From Cytobacillus sp. NJ13 (GTDB lineage Bacteria; Bacillota; Bacilli; Bacillales; Cytobacillaceae), in assembly GCA_030348385.1 (NCBI GenBank), contig JAUCFP010000006.1, positions 1,550,001-1,614,000 on the forward strand: a stretch of 64,000 bases of DNA. The letters are read 5' to 3'. Made by a program: the position numbers and the translations under genes. Below the pieces are notes generated by a model. It saw nothing but the letters and a program-made list of their open reading frames with translations. It searched no databases and was not told the DNA's origin. How positions within the stretch are numbered: position 1 is the first letter of the stretch; each line of letters begins with the position of its first letter. Below are positions 1 to 8,202 of the stretch, piece by piece.

Positions 1-35
1 TCCAAGTCAAAAATATATCCTTTCAAGTTTCTCAT
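1..35 (-). CDS. HAD-family hydrolase, N-terminus only
   Basis: Only the first codons are in the window. An ATG at 35 follows the ribosome binding site GGAGGGG and opens with MRNLKGYIFDLD, the N-terminal strand and first catalytic Asp typical of HAD phosphatases. The gene is cut by the window edge, so subfamily and substrate are unknown. It lies downstream of its own terminator-type leader (103-185), after the MBL hydrolase and the ABC importer. A sugar-phosphatase role is an inference from that context. Confidence 0.6.
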   Translation of the reverse strand, partial: MRNLKGYIFDL

Positions 36-102
36 TGTTCCCCTCCATCCAATAAAGTAAAACTTCAATCAGTGGGTGTTTTAGTGCCCGTTAGAGGGCA
101 AT

Positions 103-185
103 AAAAAATTCCTTGAGCATGACGATTTCTCCAATTTAATAATTGGATGCCGCCAAACCCAAGGAATCTCCTCATCTCTATCCTT
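103..185 (-). promoter_or_regulatory. Leader with alternative antiterminator/terminator hairpins
   Basis: On the minus strand, CAAGGA and TCCTTG (186-160) form a stem around the loop TAGAGATGAGGAGAT. The 3' arm is re-used in a terminator: ATTCCTTG pairs with CAAGGAAT, followed by a six-T run (103-108), with an inner CCAATT/AATTGG hairpin. The two folds exclude each other, as in transcription antitermination. A leader with the same loop and a covarying stem precedes the binding-protein gene (4060-4142). It sits between the MBL gene stop and the HAD start. The factor is unknown; a GlpP-type antiterminator responding to glycerol-3-phosphate is a guess from the Ugp-like operon. Confidence 0.65.
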
Positions 186-196
186 GATCTATTTAC

Positions 197-937
197 CTAT
201 ACTGTTTTCGTCATCAGGTCTTCGCCGATGACGACCTTCAAGATGCTAAGCTTTGCCACCTCTTCTTCATATGGTTCTTTATCTGACAAGTGGACTAACA
301 CAATCTCACCGATTTTATCCAAATCATACTTCTCTACAACTTCAACGAGACTGCTGTGGTTACCGGCCACTTTACGAGCAGATGTCGCCTCATGAATTAA
401 CATATCTATATGGTCATACTGTCCGATTCGTGCGTTGATTTCCGTATCACTTGAATAAACGACTACTCGACCAGGGCATCGGACCTCCAGCCCAACAGTA
501 GGAACAGAATGAAGCGCTTTAAAACAGGAAAAAGTCATCTCCCCGCCTGACAACAGCTCCTCTTCCTGATCACCATCAAATGTTTCCACCTCAATGGAAA
601 AGGCGATCGGCCACTTGTCAGCCTCCATTGTCGCCAGCCATTCGTAAAGCTTTTTCTCATTACGGTAATCGCAAAAAATCCGTAAAGGCTTTTTCCTGTT
701 TTCCAGCCACATCCCCCACAGCAAAGATGGCAACCCATAAATATGGTCGATATGAAAATGGGTGAATATCACTGCATCGAGCTCACTTAAGTCCATCTGC
801 ATTTGCTTCAGTTTTCTGCAAGGATTGCCGCTGACATCGACCAGGACATGATAACCGTCATTCGAAAAGCAAATTGAAGTATTATCGCGATTGGAACCGG
901 GATAGGCACTTCCCGTTCCCAAAAAATGAATATCCAT
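197..937 (-). CDS. MBL-fold metallohydrolase, RNase Z/phosphodiesterase-like
   Basis: This 246-residue protein opens with HFLGTGSAYP and carries the metal motif FTHFHIDHIYGLPSLL (near residue 60) and a later SSDTE metal-ligand strand. The pattern fits the RNase Z / PhnP-like branch of the metallo-beta-lactamase fold. It should be a cytosolic zinc-dependent phosphodiesterase or related hydrolase. The start is an ATG after AGGTGGTGG, 11 nt beyond the stop of the upstream permease gene, so it is probably the fourth gene of the importer operon. Linkage to a possible glycerol-3-phosphate importer suggests hydrolysis of a glycerophosphodiester or cyclic phosphate, but the sequence alone does not settle the substrate. 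Confidence 0.85.
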   Translation of the reverse strand: MDIHFLGTGSAYPGSNRDNTSICFSNDGYHVLVDVSGNPCRKLKQMQMDLSELDAVIFTHFHIDHIYGLPSLLWGMWLENRKKPLRIFCDYRNEKKLYEWLATMEADKWPIAFSIEVETFDGDQEEELLSGGEMTFSCFKALHSVPTVGLEVRCPGRVVVYSSDTEINARIGQYDHIDMLIHEATSARKVAGNHSSLVEVVEKYDLDKIGEIVLVHLSDKEPYEEEVAKLSILKVVIGEDLMTKTV

Positions 938-948
938 TTAACCACCAC

Positions 949-1761
949 CTATTTAATTCCTGAATGCATGAAGCTTGATACGAATTGTTTTTGGAAAATG
1001 AAGAAAGCAACTACTAATGGCATGATGACCATTACCGTACCTGCAGCGACCATTCCCCATTGTGCTCCCGTTTCATACGATTGCGCAAACAAGGCAAGTC
1101 CAACGGTCAACGGTCGGGACTCGACAGAATCCGTGATAATCAACGGCCACATGAAGTTGCTCCAATGGTGACTGACGGACACGAGCGCAAACGCAATATA
1201 TGTCGGTTTAGCCGATGGAATGTATACATGCCAAAGCGTCTGATACCATTTACAGCCGTCTATTCTCGACGCTTCATCGAGATCATACGGGACCTGCTTA
1301 AAAGTCTGGCGCAACAGGAACACCCCGAATGCTGATGCCCAATACGGCATCATGACGGCCAGCTTCGTATTAACGAGCCCAAGCTGGCTAATAACCTGGT
1401 AGTTCGGAAACAACAGAATTTCAGGCTGAATCATCAGCTGGAGCAAAAACAAGATAAACAGTACATTTTTTCCTTTGAAGTTCACCCGTGCAAAAGCATA
1501 AGCCGCAAGCGTAATCGTGAACAACTGGACAATCAGCACGCCAAATACGATGACGAACGTATTGATGTAGTATTGGATAAATGGTGCAGTCTCCCACGCT
1601 TTCACATAGTTTTCAACTGTTGGGTTTGAGACCCAGAACGGAAAACCTCCATTGATCACTTGATTCCCGGGAGAGAAAGAAGTAATGATTACCCAAAGCA
1701 GCGGGATAAACGAAATGATCCCAAGAACAATAATGATGCCATAGTTCAGTTTTTTCATCAT
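949..1761 (-). CDS. ABC importer permease (MalG/UgpE-like)
   Basis: About 270 residues with six hydrophobic segments and the EAA-type cytoplasmic loop YDLDEASRIDGCKWYQTLWH. These mark a CUT1 carbohydrate importer inner-membrane subunit of the MalG/UgpE type. The longer open frame begins at 1836, but the ATG at 1761 directly follows AAGGAGGGGAGA and gives the usual N-terminus MMKKLNYGI, so 1761 is preferred. It lies 10 bp downstream of the partner permease and is presumably co-transcribed. No ATPase gene is nearby; such Bacillus importers commonly share an MsmX-type ATPase encoded elsewhere. Confidence 0.88.
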   Translation of the reverse strand: MMKKLNYGIIIVLGIISFIPLLWVIITSFSPGNQVINGGFPFWVSNPTVENYVKAWETAPFIQYYINTFVIVFGVLIVQLFTITLAAYAFARVNFKGKNVLFILFLLQLMIQPEILLFPNYQVISQLGLVNTKLAVMMPYWASAFGVFLLRQTFKQVPYDLDEASRIDGCKWYQTLWHVYIPSAKPTYIAFALVSVSHHWSNFMWPLIITDSVESRPLTVGLALFAQSYETGAQWGMVAAGTVMVIMPLVVAFFIFQKQFVSSFMHSGIK

Positions 1762-1771
1762 TCTCCCCTCC

Positions 1772-2662
1772 TTAATAATGGATTTTCCGATCAAGATACA
1801 AATAGTTGAATGCTGTGACCCCCAGCATGATGACAATCAAAATCACGGTCAGAACGGCAGCTTTGCCAAGATCCCAGTTCGTAAATGCCGCTTCATAGAT
1901 ATGATAGAGCAGCAGATTGCTGGCATTATCCGGTCCACCCTTAGTCATAATGTACAAGTGGTCGACGTTCTTGAATGAATTCGTAATCGCCACGATCATG
2001 ACGAACAGCGTCGTCGGCATCAGCAGCGGGAACGTGATATGACGGAACATCTGGAGCGGTTTCGCCCCTTCGATCTCAGCCGCTTCATAGACATCTCTCG
2101 GTAAATTTTGCAAACCAGCTAAATAAAAAATCATATAAAAACCAGCATCTTTCCAAATAATCATGACAATCATCACAATCATTACTGTATTGGGATTCCC
2201 CAGCCAGTTCGTGTCCCCTGCTCCGAACAAATGAAGGAAGTTATCGAGCAGTCCGTACTGAGGGGTGTAAATGAAAAGCCAAATATTCGCTACCGCAATT
2301 AACGGAATGATTGTCGGGTAGAAAAACGATGTCCTAAGCAAGGAGCTTCCGGCCATTTTTTTATTCAGCCAGATGGCAAGATACATCGCTAGGAACAAAC
2401 TCGTTGGCACTGTCCCAATCATGAAGATGATGTTATTCAGAATGACCTTCCTGAATATCTCATCAGCTAAAACTTCTTTATACTGATCCAATCCGGAAAA
2501 CTGCAGCCGGGTCATCGGACCACTGTAGAAGCTTAACTGGATCGACTTGAGAGTTGGGTAAAACGTAAACATAGTTAAAAAAATGAAAGAAGGAAACAGT
2601 AATCCGTAGGCGAACAGATTGTGCCTCGTTCCGGAACTGAATTTTCTTCGCTTCGTTGTCAT
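1772..2662 (-). CDS. ABC importer permease (MalF/UgpA-like)
   Basis: About 296 residues with six predicted membrane segments and the EAA loop YEAAEIEGAKPLQMFRHITF, typical of MalF/UgpA permeases. The ATG at 2662 is chosen because it has AAAGGTGGG nine bases upstream and yields MTTKRRKFSSG, a normal positively charged N-terminus. The frame stays open to 2734 but without a good ribosome site. It is second in the operon after the lipoprotein gene. It should form the translocation heterodimer with the product of 949-1761. Confidence 0.88.
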   Translation of the reverse strand: MTTKRRKFSSGTRHNLFAYGLLFPSFIFLTMFTFYPTLKSIQLSFYSGPMTRLQFSGLDQYKEVLADEIFRKVILNNIIFMIGTVPTSLFLAMYLAIWLNKKMAGSSLLRTSFFYPTIIPLIAVANIWLFIYTPQYGLLDNFLHLFGAGDTNWLGNPNTVMIVMIVMIIWKDAGFYMIFYLAGLQNLPRDVYEAAEIEGAKPLQMFRHITFPLLMPTTLFVMIVAITNSFKNVDHLYIMTKGGPDNASNLLLYHIYEAAFTNWDLGKAAVLTVILIVIMLGVTAFNYLYLDRKIHY

Positions 2663-2756
2663 CAGATCTAACCCACCTTTCTTGTGAATAAAGAGAGCCC
2701 AGGTCAGCATATTTTCACTTGAGCTCCACTCCATTCAGTCCACTGCTGCAGCTTTA

Positions 2757-4028
2757 TTACTGAAAAGGCTTCAGCACTTCTTCTGCTTTCTCCTGAGCTT
2801 TTTCCAATCCTTCGTCAACTGAGCTTTGTCCAGTCAAGATCGATTGAATATGATCATTGAAAATTTTCTGCACCTCACCATTTTGGTAAGTTGCCAATTC
2901 GCTATCCGCATATTCCAATTGCTCGCGGGCAACAAGTGCAGGCGGGAATTCCTCTACATACTTTTTCAGCAAGTCCGTTTCATAAGCAGATTCTCTAGTG
3001 GCGACATATCCTGTATCGATAGACCACTGAGCTACGCGCTCAGGTTCCGTAAGAAATTTCATGAACTTGATCGCAGCTTCCTTGTTAGCTTTGGGAAGAT
3101 CTTTGAACAAGTAGATGTTTCCTCCTCCAGTCGGGGATCCAAACTGATTATTTGCCGGCAGGAATGATACACCGAAATCAAAGTCTGCATTGTTCTTCAC
3201 ATTTGTCAGATTACCTGTCGTGTGGTACATCATCGCTGTTTTTCCGCTCAAGAAGTCAGAAGGAACTGTCGCCCATTCAATGACACCCTCCGGCATGATC
3301 TTATGCTCTTTTCCAAGGGACAACCAATAATCCATCGCTTCTTTTGCGTAAGGTGCGTTGAAGTGCACTTTCTTTCCATCTTCAGACATGATGTTGTCTT
3401 CAGTCTGAAGTGCTAAAGCCTGGAACATCCAGTACTGGTATCCAGTACTCGGGATTTCAAGACCCCATTGGTCCTTACCGCCATTTTTCGTCAGCTTCTT
3501 CCCGTATTCCACCAGCTGATCCCAGTTTTCAGGTGGAGCTTCCGGATCCAGTCCGGCTTCTTTGAATGCGTCCTTGTTGTAGTATAGGACAATTGTGCTG
3601 CGCTGGAATGGCAAGCTGTATACCTTATCTCCGATAGAAGAATTCGCCATGAATCCATCGTAAAAATCATTTAAGTACTCTTCGTCAAACAAAGGTGTCA
3701 CTTCCTCGATCAGGTCGTTCTCAAGTAAAGTGAATAGATCAATTGAGAATAAAACAGCAAGTTCAGGCGGATTCCCTCCCTGCGCTGACGCCATCACCTG
3801 TGTCATCGTTTCAGCATAACTGCCGCCATACTTCGCATTGACCTTGATGTCAGGATTTTCTTTCTCGAATTCTTCTACAATTCCATCAACAATGTTCGCT
3901 ACATCCCCCCCAACCGCAACCGGGAACCAGAAATCAATCTCAGCCGTTTCTCTCACTTCAGTGTCACTGCTGCATCCGGCAAGGACAACCAGTAAAACTA
4001 AAACGAATGATAAAAACTTAACCTTCAT
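2757..4028 (-). CDS. ABC importer substrate-binding lipoprotein (UgpB-like)
   Basis: A 423-residue extracellular solute-binding protein, family 1. The signal peptide ends in the lipobox VLAGC, so it should be lipid-anchored outside the membrane. The segment KYGGSYAETMTQVMAS resembles the region of UgpB-type glycerol-3-phosphate binding proteins and fits the pair of CUT1 permeases downstream. Substrate (glycerol-3-phosphate, glycerophosphodiester or another sugar) is inferred, not shown. The start ATG follows AAGGGGGAAAAGGC. Expression is probably set by the terminator/antiterminator leader immediately upstream. Confidence 0.85.
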   Translation of the reverse strand: MKVKFLSFVLVLLVVLAGCSSDTEVRETAEIDFWFPVAVGGDVANIVDGIVEEFEKENPDIKVNAKYGGSYAETMTQVMASAQGGNPPELAVLFSIDLFTLLENDLIEEVTPLFDEEYLNDFYDGFMANSSIGDKVYSLPFQRSTIVLYYNKDAFKEAGLDPEAPPENWDQLVEYGKKLTKNGGKDQWGLEIPSTGYQYWMFQALALQTEDNIMSEDGKKVHFNAPYAKEAMDYWLSLGKEHKIMPEGVIEWATVPSDFLSGKTAMMYHTTGNLTNVKNNADFDFGVSFLPANNQFGSPTGGGNIYLFKDLPKANKEAAIKFMKFLTEPERVAQWSIDTGYVATRESAYETDLLKKYVEEFPPALVAREQLEYADSELATYQNGEVQKIFNDHIQSILTGQSSVDEGLEKAQEKAEEVLKPFQ

Positions 4029-4059
4029 GCCTTTTCCCCCTTAATATCCATTTTTTCAT

Positions 4060-4142
4060 AAAAAAACCCATGAACAATAACTGCATCACAAAGAAGTGTC
4101 ATGCAATTTATTGTTCACAGGGAATCTCCGCATCTCTACCCT
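4060..4142 (-). promoter_or_regulatory. Leader with alternative antiterminator/terminator hairpins
   Basis: On the minus strand AGGG and CCCT enclose the loop TAGAGATGCGGAGATT (4142-4119). Downstream, TGAACAATAA pairs with TTATTGTTCA in a long stem extended by CCC/GGG and followed by seven Ts (4066-4060), a strong intrinsic terminator. The CCC belongs to both stems, so the folds are mutually exclusive. The loop matches the leader at 103-185 at all but one or two positions, while the stem bases change as pairs (AGGG/CCCT against AAGG/CCTT). It ends about 30 nt before the binding-protein ATG. Confidence 0.72.
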
Positions 4143-4267
4143 AGACAATAACCTGTCTAATATATATGTCTTATTACTCACAATAATAACCAATCCTTTG
4201 CAATAAAATTTTGAAGGTTTTTTCATTGGATTTTTATCTTACTAAATCAATTGAAATCATGAAAAAA

Positions 4268-4320
4268 GGTGCCTGGCCCTTTAGGCATTAACGTATCCAA
4301 CGCAGCCGGGGTCAGGCACC
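4268..4320. repeat. Intergenic inverted repeat (GGTGCCTGGC type)
   Basis: GGTGCCTGGCCC at the left is mirrored by GGGGTCAGGCACC at the right, around a 28-bp centre. This resembles short palindromic intergenic repeats common in Bacillus genomes. No coding sequence overlaps it. Function is unknown; it may be a non-autonomous repeat or a folded RNA element. Confidence 0.5.
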
Positions 4321-4328
4321 AATATTCC

Positions 4329-4367
4329 AAAAACGAGCCTTCTCAATCAATTTTGGGGCTCGTTTTT
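4329..4367. terminator. Bidirectional intrinsic terminator
   Basis: AAAAACGAGCC pairs with GGCTCGTTTTT, giving a stem flanked by A and T runs on both sides. It lies between the yehS-like gene (minus strand, ends 4501) and the importer leader, and would stop minus-strand transcription from the yehS-like gene. Confidence 0.65.
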
Positions 4368-4500
4368 GTCATTAGGGCAGGAGTCCATTTATGTAACTCC
4401 TAAAGATAAATTAATTTCATGAACTATTCACTCTTTAATGATCTCAGACAGCTTTGCTTTATAGGCTATTTATATGTTATTACTCGAATTCTTTTCTTCC

Positions 4501-4992
4501 TTATCCCCTATATTTAATCGCTAGTCCTTTTAAGAAGTTTCTGGCAAAATTGTCTAAGCAAACTTTATAATTTTTATGTCCTTCTTTTCTTAAAAAAGCA
4601 CCGAGTTCTCCTTTTGATACGTTTAATCCAGCTTTTTTGAATACATCTATCATGTCCTCTGTTGTTAAGGACAAGGCGATTTTGGTTTTCTTTAAAAGGA
4701 TATTGTTTACATTTGTATTATTTTCTATGGACGGTTCTGGCGTACTATTTTGACCTGGTTTTGACTCTTGCTTACCTCTTTTATAAATAATGAAGCCATT
4801 CAAAAATGAATTTAACATACTATTTGTTAATTTTATTTGCATGCCATTCTCTTCTTCATCTGTCTTTTTAAGGATCTTTACCACCTCTGGTACGGATACC
4901 TCTATTCCTCCAAGTTTAAAGATCTCTGCCATTTCACTATTTTTGATTTCTAACGCATATCTCAATCGAATTAATATATCATTATTATCCAT
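4501..4992 (-). CDS. yehS: DUF1456 (YehS-like) protein
   Basis: About 163 residues with two copies of the DUF1456 module. The first begins DILIRLRYALEIKNSEM, the second LLKKTKIALSLTTEDMIDV, each ending in an LxxFLxG-like helix (NSFLNGFIIYKRG; FARNFLKGLAIKYRG). E. coli YehS has the same two-module layout; its biochemical role is unknown to me. The frame runs from a TTG at 4995, but the ATG at 4992 is preferred with AGGAGG upstream. A terminator follows. Confidence 0.85.
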   Translation of the reverse strand: MDNNDILIRLRYALEIKNSEMAEIFKLGGIEVSVPEVVKILKKTDEEENGMQIKLTNSMLNSFLNGFIIYKRGKQESKPGQNSTPEPSIENNTNVNNILLKKTKIALSLTTEDMIDVFKKAGLNVSKGELGAFLRKEGHKNYKVCLDNFARNFLKGLAIKYRG

Positions 4993-5145
4993 CAACTTAC
5001 TTCCTCCTATTTTTTACTGCTCTTTATTAATACAGTACCCTTTTAACTATCTTAAGTCTATTATAGCCGAAGCCTCACAATGAGCAGAATACGGAAACAA
5101 TCAATTTAATATGCCATATCACCTAAAGTGAGTAAATGGATGGCA

Positions 5146-5175
5146 CAAAGAACCGCACAGCATCCCACTGTGCGG
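5146..5175 (-). terminator. Apparent original tRNA-Sec terminator
   Basis: On the minus strand CCGCACAG-TGGGATG-CTGTGCGG is followed by TTCTTT, an intrinsic terminator 15 bp beyond the CCA end of the decayed tRNA-Sec copy at 5191-5271. The copy at 11.1 kb keeps only half of this hairpin, and the intact tRNA at 35.3 kb has none. The simplest reading is that the ancestral tRNA-Sec gene ended here before insertions pushed its 5' part to 35.3 kb. Confidence 0.65.
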
Positions 5176-5190
5176 CAATTAAATGTATAT

Positions 5191-5271
5191 TGGCGAGACC
5201 GCCTGGGACTCGAACCCAGCTGACCTGGAACGCAAGTCACAAGGAGTTTTGGGGACAGTGGAGGGCACCAG
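5191..5271 (-). pseudogene. Decayed tRNA-Sec 3' copy (old attachment site)
   Basis: The segment matches the intact tRNA-Sec at 35299-35395 over its 3' part, including CCA, T-arm and much of the long variable arm. It has about ten substitutions, including in the anticodon (TCA to CCA on the tRNA strand). Homology stops within the D-arm, so there is no acceptor 5' strand. It is a diverged relic of the same 3'-end repeat and probably the outermost att site of a tandem series. It cannot encode a working tRNA. Confidence 0.8.
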
Positions 5272-5922
5272 AGAAAATAAAATACTAATAAATCATTATT
5301 TGTACCATATCTCGTCCATTTATCCAAACGGTTTATTTGGTCTCCTTTGGTATTTATGAATGACATAAACCTCTTAAATCAATTGTTTTCCAATTTTCTT
5401 TTTCCCTTATCAACCCAAAATCTTTCAAAGCCCTCTGAAGTTTCAAGCCTCTAGCTCAGGTACATCCTAGAACATGGCGAACTTCGAACCCACCGTCCGA
5501 ACCATTCGAAATAAAAAAAAGCAAGGGATAATCCACACTCTCCATCGAACCTTTGAAATTTTTATTAACCTTCCGAGTTATAAAGCGTGGAATGGTGGAT
5601 CCTCCAACATCTGCAAAAAGGCAAGAAAATCGTAACTGTCAAACCTCACACATAAAAAGTGGGAGATAAAACTGTTAAGGTTCCTGGCCATCGTCGTTCT
5701 ACACCAAATTAATCCTCTTGAGCCTTCAAACTCTCCAAAGTTCGCAGGATTCACATTTTTTGGGACATAAAAAAGCAGAAAATGGCATATAATGGATTAA
5801 CTAAGGGTGGCATCTTTCCTCCCCTTAGTTCTGGTGATTTTAACCAGAAATGCGACAATAGGTAAATCTTGGTGTATGGGTGGATAGTCTATAAATCCAC
5901 CCTTTTTTATGTAGTTAATTTG
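5272..5922. other. Gene-free stretch between att relic and IS remnant
   Basis: About 650 bp without a convincing gene. Frames are short and broken, and several A/T-rich hairpin-like stretches occur (for example around 5800-5910, TGGATAGTC... near GGGTGGATAG). I recognise no protein family. It is probably degraded mobile-element DNA lying between the decayed tRNA copy and the IS3-type remnant. Confidence 0.4.
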
Positions 5923-6253
5923 CTATGTTTCTCTCCAACGCCTAAGACAACGTTTTGGCTGTTCCTTCCCAATCATCTCGGGGTAAAAGCCTTGTTCAAT
6001 AAAGATTTGCGATGGTGTTTTCCCACTTTTGTACTCCGCCACTGCTTTTGTCTTAAATTCAGAACTATAGGATATTGACCTCTCAGAAGCCCTCAAAACA
6101 TTAGGATTCTTTTCAAGTTCTTTCATTTGAAATCATTATAAATATTCTTACTCATGAAAAAACCTCCGCCCTATTCATTAAAACTATTGAAACACAAAAA
6201 ACCCCAGAAAGGGGCACTTTTTTATCAGTGTCCGCTATCTGGGGTATAGTTCA
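5923..6253 (-). pseudogene. IS3-family orfA remnant with one terminal repeat
   Basis: The minus-strand frame (6126-5923) reads [18 protein letters not shown], then QIFIEQGF and CLRRWRE, a pattern of IS3-family OrfA N-terminal HTH proteins. Upstream codons [10 protein letters not shown] fit the same protein but are one base out of frame, so a single-base deletion has broken the start. The outer end TGAACTATACCCCAGATAG (6253 inward) looks like a terminal inverted repeat. The rest of OrfA and all of OrfB are missing, so this is an inactive remnant. Confidence 0.7.
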
Positions 6254-6280
6254 GATTACCAATGTAGTCTCTTAAATTAG

Positions 6281-6317
6281 AAAAAACCGACTGTGTTAAT
6301 TTAATACAGTCGGTTTT
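6281..6317 (-). terminator. Terminator after the MscS gene
   Basis: On the minus strand AAAACCGACTGT pairs with ACAGTCGGTTTT around an 11-nt loop and runs into TTTTTTC. It begins about 20 bp past the stop of the MscS-like gene. Confidence 0.75.
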
Positions 6318-6336
6318 GTTTCGGTGATTGATTATT

Positions 6337-7605
6337 TCAATAGCTTCTTTTGCCGATCAAGGCTTTGTTGTTCGATTCTTCTACCATGATTCTTAAATCA
6401 GCCCCAGATGGATTCTGGAATACCTTTAGTCCAAACTCTGGTGCAACTGCAAATAGATGGTCAAAGATATCAGATTGCACAGATTCATACACTGCCCACT
6501 GTACGGAATTTGTAAATGCGTAAATTTCTAGAGGCAACCCATGTTCACTATGTGCCAGCTGTCTAACCATTAAGGTCATATTCTGATTGATTCCATCGTG
6601 ATTCTTGAGGTAATTGTTGATATACGCCCTAAAAACACCAATATTGGTAAGGGCCCTGCCATTCACAGGGTTGTTCCGATCGATTTCATTACTAGCATTA
6701 TACTCAGTAATTTCCCTTTCCTTTTGAATAATGTAGTCAGAAAGGTAATGAACTTTTATAAATTTCTCGATCATTTCCTCGGTGCAAAACGTGATGCTGC
6801 TGGTATCTATATACAAATGGCGCTTGATTCGTCGGCCGCCTGAGCTTTGCATCCCTCTCCAGTTTATAAAAGAATCAGAAATAAGAGCATAACTGGGTAT
6901 CATCGTAATCGTTTTGTCGAAATTTTGAACCTTTACGGTATTTAAAGAAATATCAATAACGTCACCATCTGCTCCATATTTTGGCATTTCAATCCAGTCA
7001 CCAACCCGAACCATATCATTGGCCGTCAATTGAATTCCAGCCACTAATCCTAATAACGAATCCTTAAATACTAACATTACAACGGCCGAGAGAGCACCAA
7101 TACCACTTAATAGAATAAGAGGACTCTCACCAATAAGGTTCGAGATTACTAAGATGAACCCTATAGTCATGATAATAATGTTAACCACCTGAATATATCC
7201 TTTAATAGGCTTAACCTTGGATATTTCAAAGGTTTGATAAATATCATTAAGTACATTAAGTAAGCTTTCAATAAACACTAACGCTACAATAATGATATAG
7301 GTAATGGCCAATTTCGCTATGATTGGCTGATAGGTTGGAAAGGTTGTAGAAAACGAATAAATAATGATTGCAGGAACAATATGTGATAACTTTCGGAAAA
7401 CTTGTCTTTCCAATATGATTTTACCCCACTTGACCTTGGAGTTTGTAACAATACGAGTGATGATCCTGATCACGATTTTCTTTGTAATAAAATTTGCTGC
7501 GATACAGATAAGACCTATTAGCAGAATCTTGATTATTATCGAAAGATATTCTACTAATCTAGGATCCAGATCCATATCTAGAAGTAGATTATTTATGAAT
7601 TGCAT
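6337..7605 (-). CDS. Mechanosensitive ion channel, MscS family (YbdG-like)
   Basis: A 422-residue membrane protein with about five hydrophobic segments in residues 1-185, then the MscS beta domain. The pore-helix/beta boundary is visible as ALSAVVMLVFKDSLLGLVAG, followed by ANDMVRVGDWIEMPKYGADG and DVIDISLNTVKVQNFDKT, as in YbdG/YnaI-type channels. It should gate in the inner membrane under osmotic downshock. The ATG at 7605 follows TTGGAGGATAACAG. It stands alone between IS debris and the LCP gene, within the region bounded by two tRNA-Sec relics. It may be backbone or cargo of an older element. Confidence 0.9.
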   Translation of the reverse strand: MQFINNLLLDMDLDPRLVEYLSIIIKILLIGLICIAANFITKKIVIRIITRIVTNSKVKWGKIILERQVFRKLSHIVPAIIIYSFSTTFPTYQPIIAKLAITYIIIVALVFIESLLNVLNDIYQTFEISKVKPIKGYIQVVNIIIMTIGFILVISNLIGESPLILLSGIGALSAVVMLVFKDSLLGLVAGIQLTANDMVRVGDWIEMPKYGADGDVIDISLNTVKVQNFDKTITMIPSYALISDSFINWRGMQSSGGRRIKRHLYIDTSSITFCTEEMIEKFIKVHYLSDYIIQKEREITEYNASNEIDRNNPVNGRALTNIGVFRAYINNYLKNHDGINQNMTLMVRQLAHSEHGLPLEIYAFTNSVQWAVYESVQSDIFDHLFAVAPEFGLKVFQNPSGADLRIMVEESNNKALIGKRSY

Positions 7606-8202
7606 CTGTTATCCTCCAATTTAAATTGCATCATAAGCAACTTTACGGGTAAAGTATCTAAGCTGTCAATTCCTACTTTATCAATAACGAAAAAATGGTG
7701 ACTTTTCTCCTGAGTTGTAACGCATCAGTTTATTGGGGTCAGGACAAATAGAAGTGTTCATACGTTGCAGGAAACGTTAAAAAGCAACACCCACCAAGTA
7801 TGGCACCACCAGGGATTGCCAAAGAAAATTAATCAGTTACACATTTCAACATTACTTATTTCTATTAAAGGATTATTAAAGGACTGTTTACAAGTATCCT
7901 ATAGAAAAATGAGGTGAATAAAACCTTTAAATCTCACAATAACTAAAAACCTTAACCATTCCTCTATTATCTTGTTTTCACATTTCACTTGTGTAAAACG
8001 AAACTAATGTAAACAGAATTTTAAACAAATGTAATCTAATATATCAAAAAATGAAATGTAATTATGGAATAATAGTTACTTCAAGCTAAAATGATTGAAC
8101 CCCTTCAGTTTCTAATTGCCCCATCAGAAACTGAAGAGACGCCCATTATATAATTTGATTTATTGATTATGTTGATTATTATTCAGCCTAGGTGGTGCAG
8201 GT
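7606..8202. other. Intergenic region with an 11-bp-arm inverted repeat
   Basis: A 597-bp non-coding gap between the divergent MscS and LCP genes. It holds an inverted repeat CTTCAGTTTCT/AGAAACTGAAG (8103-8136, 12-bp loop) about 65 bp before the LCP start. The repeat has no T-run, so it is not a standard terminator. A-T rich promoter-like sequence precedes it (around 8000-8090), but I cannot assign hexamers confidently. No small gene with a ribosome site was found. Confidence 0.4.
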
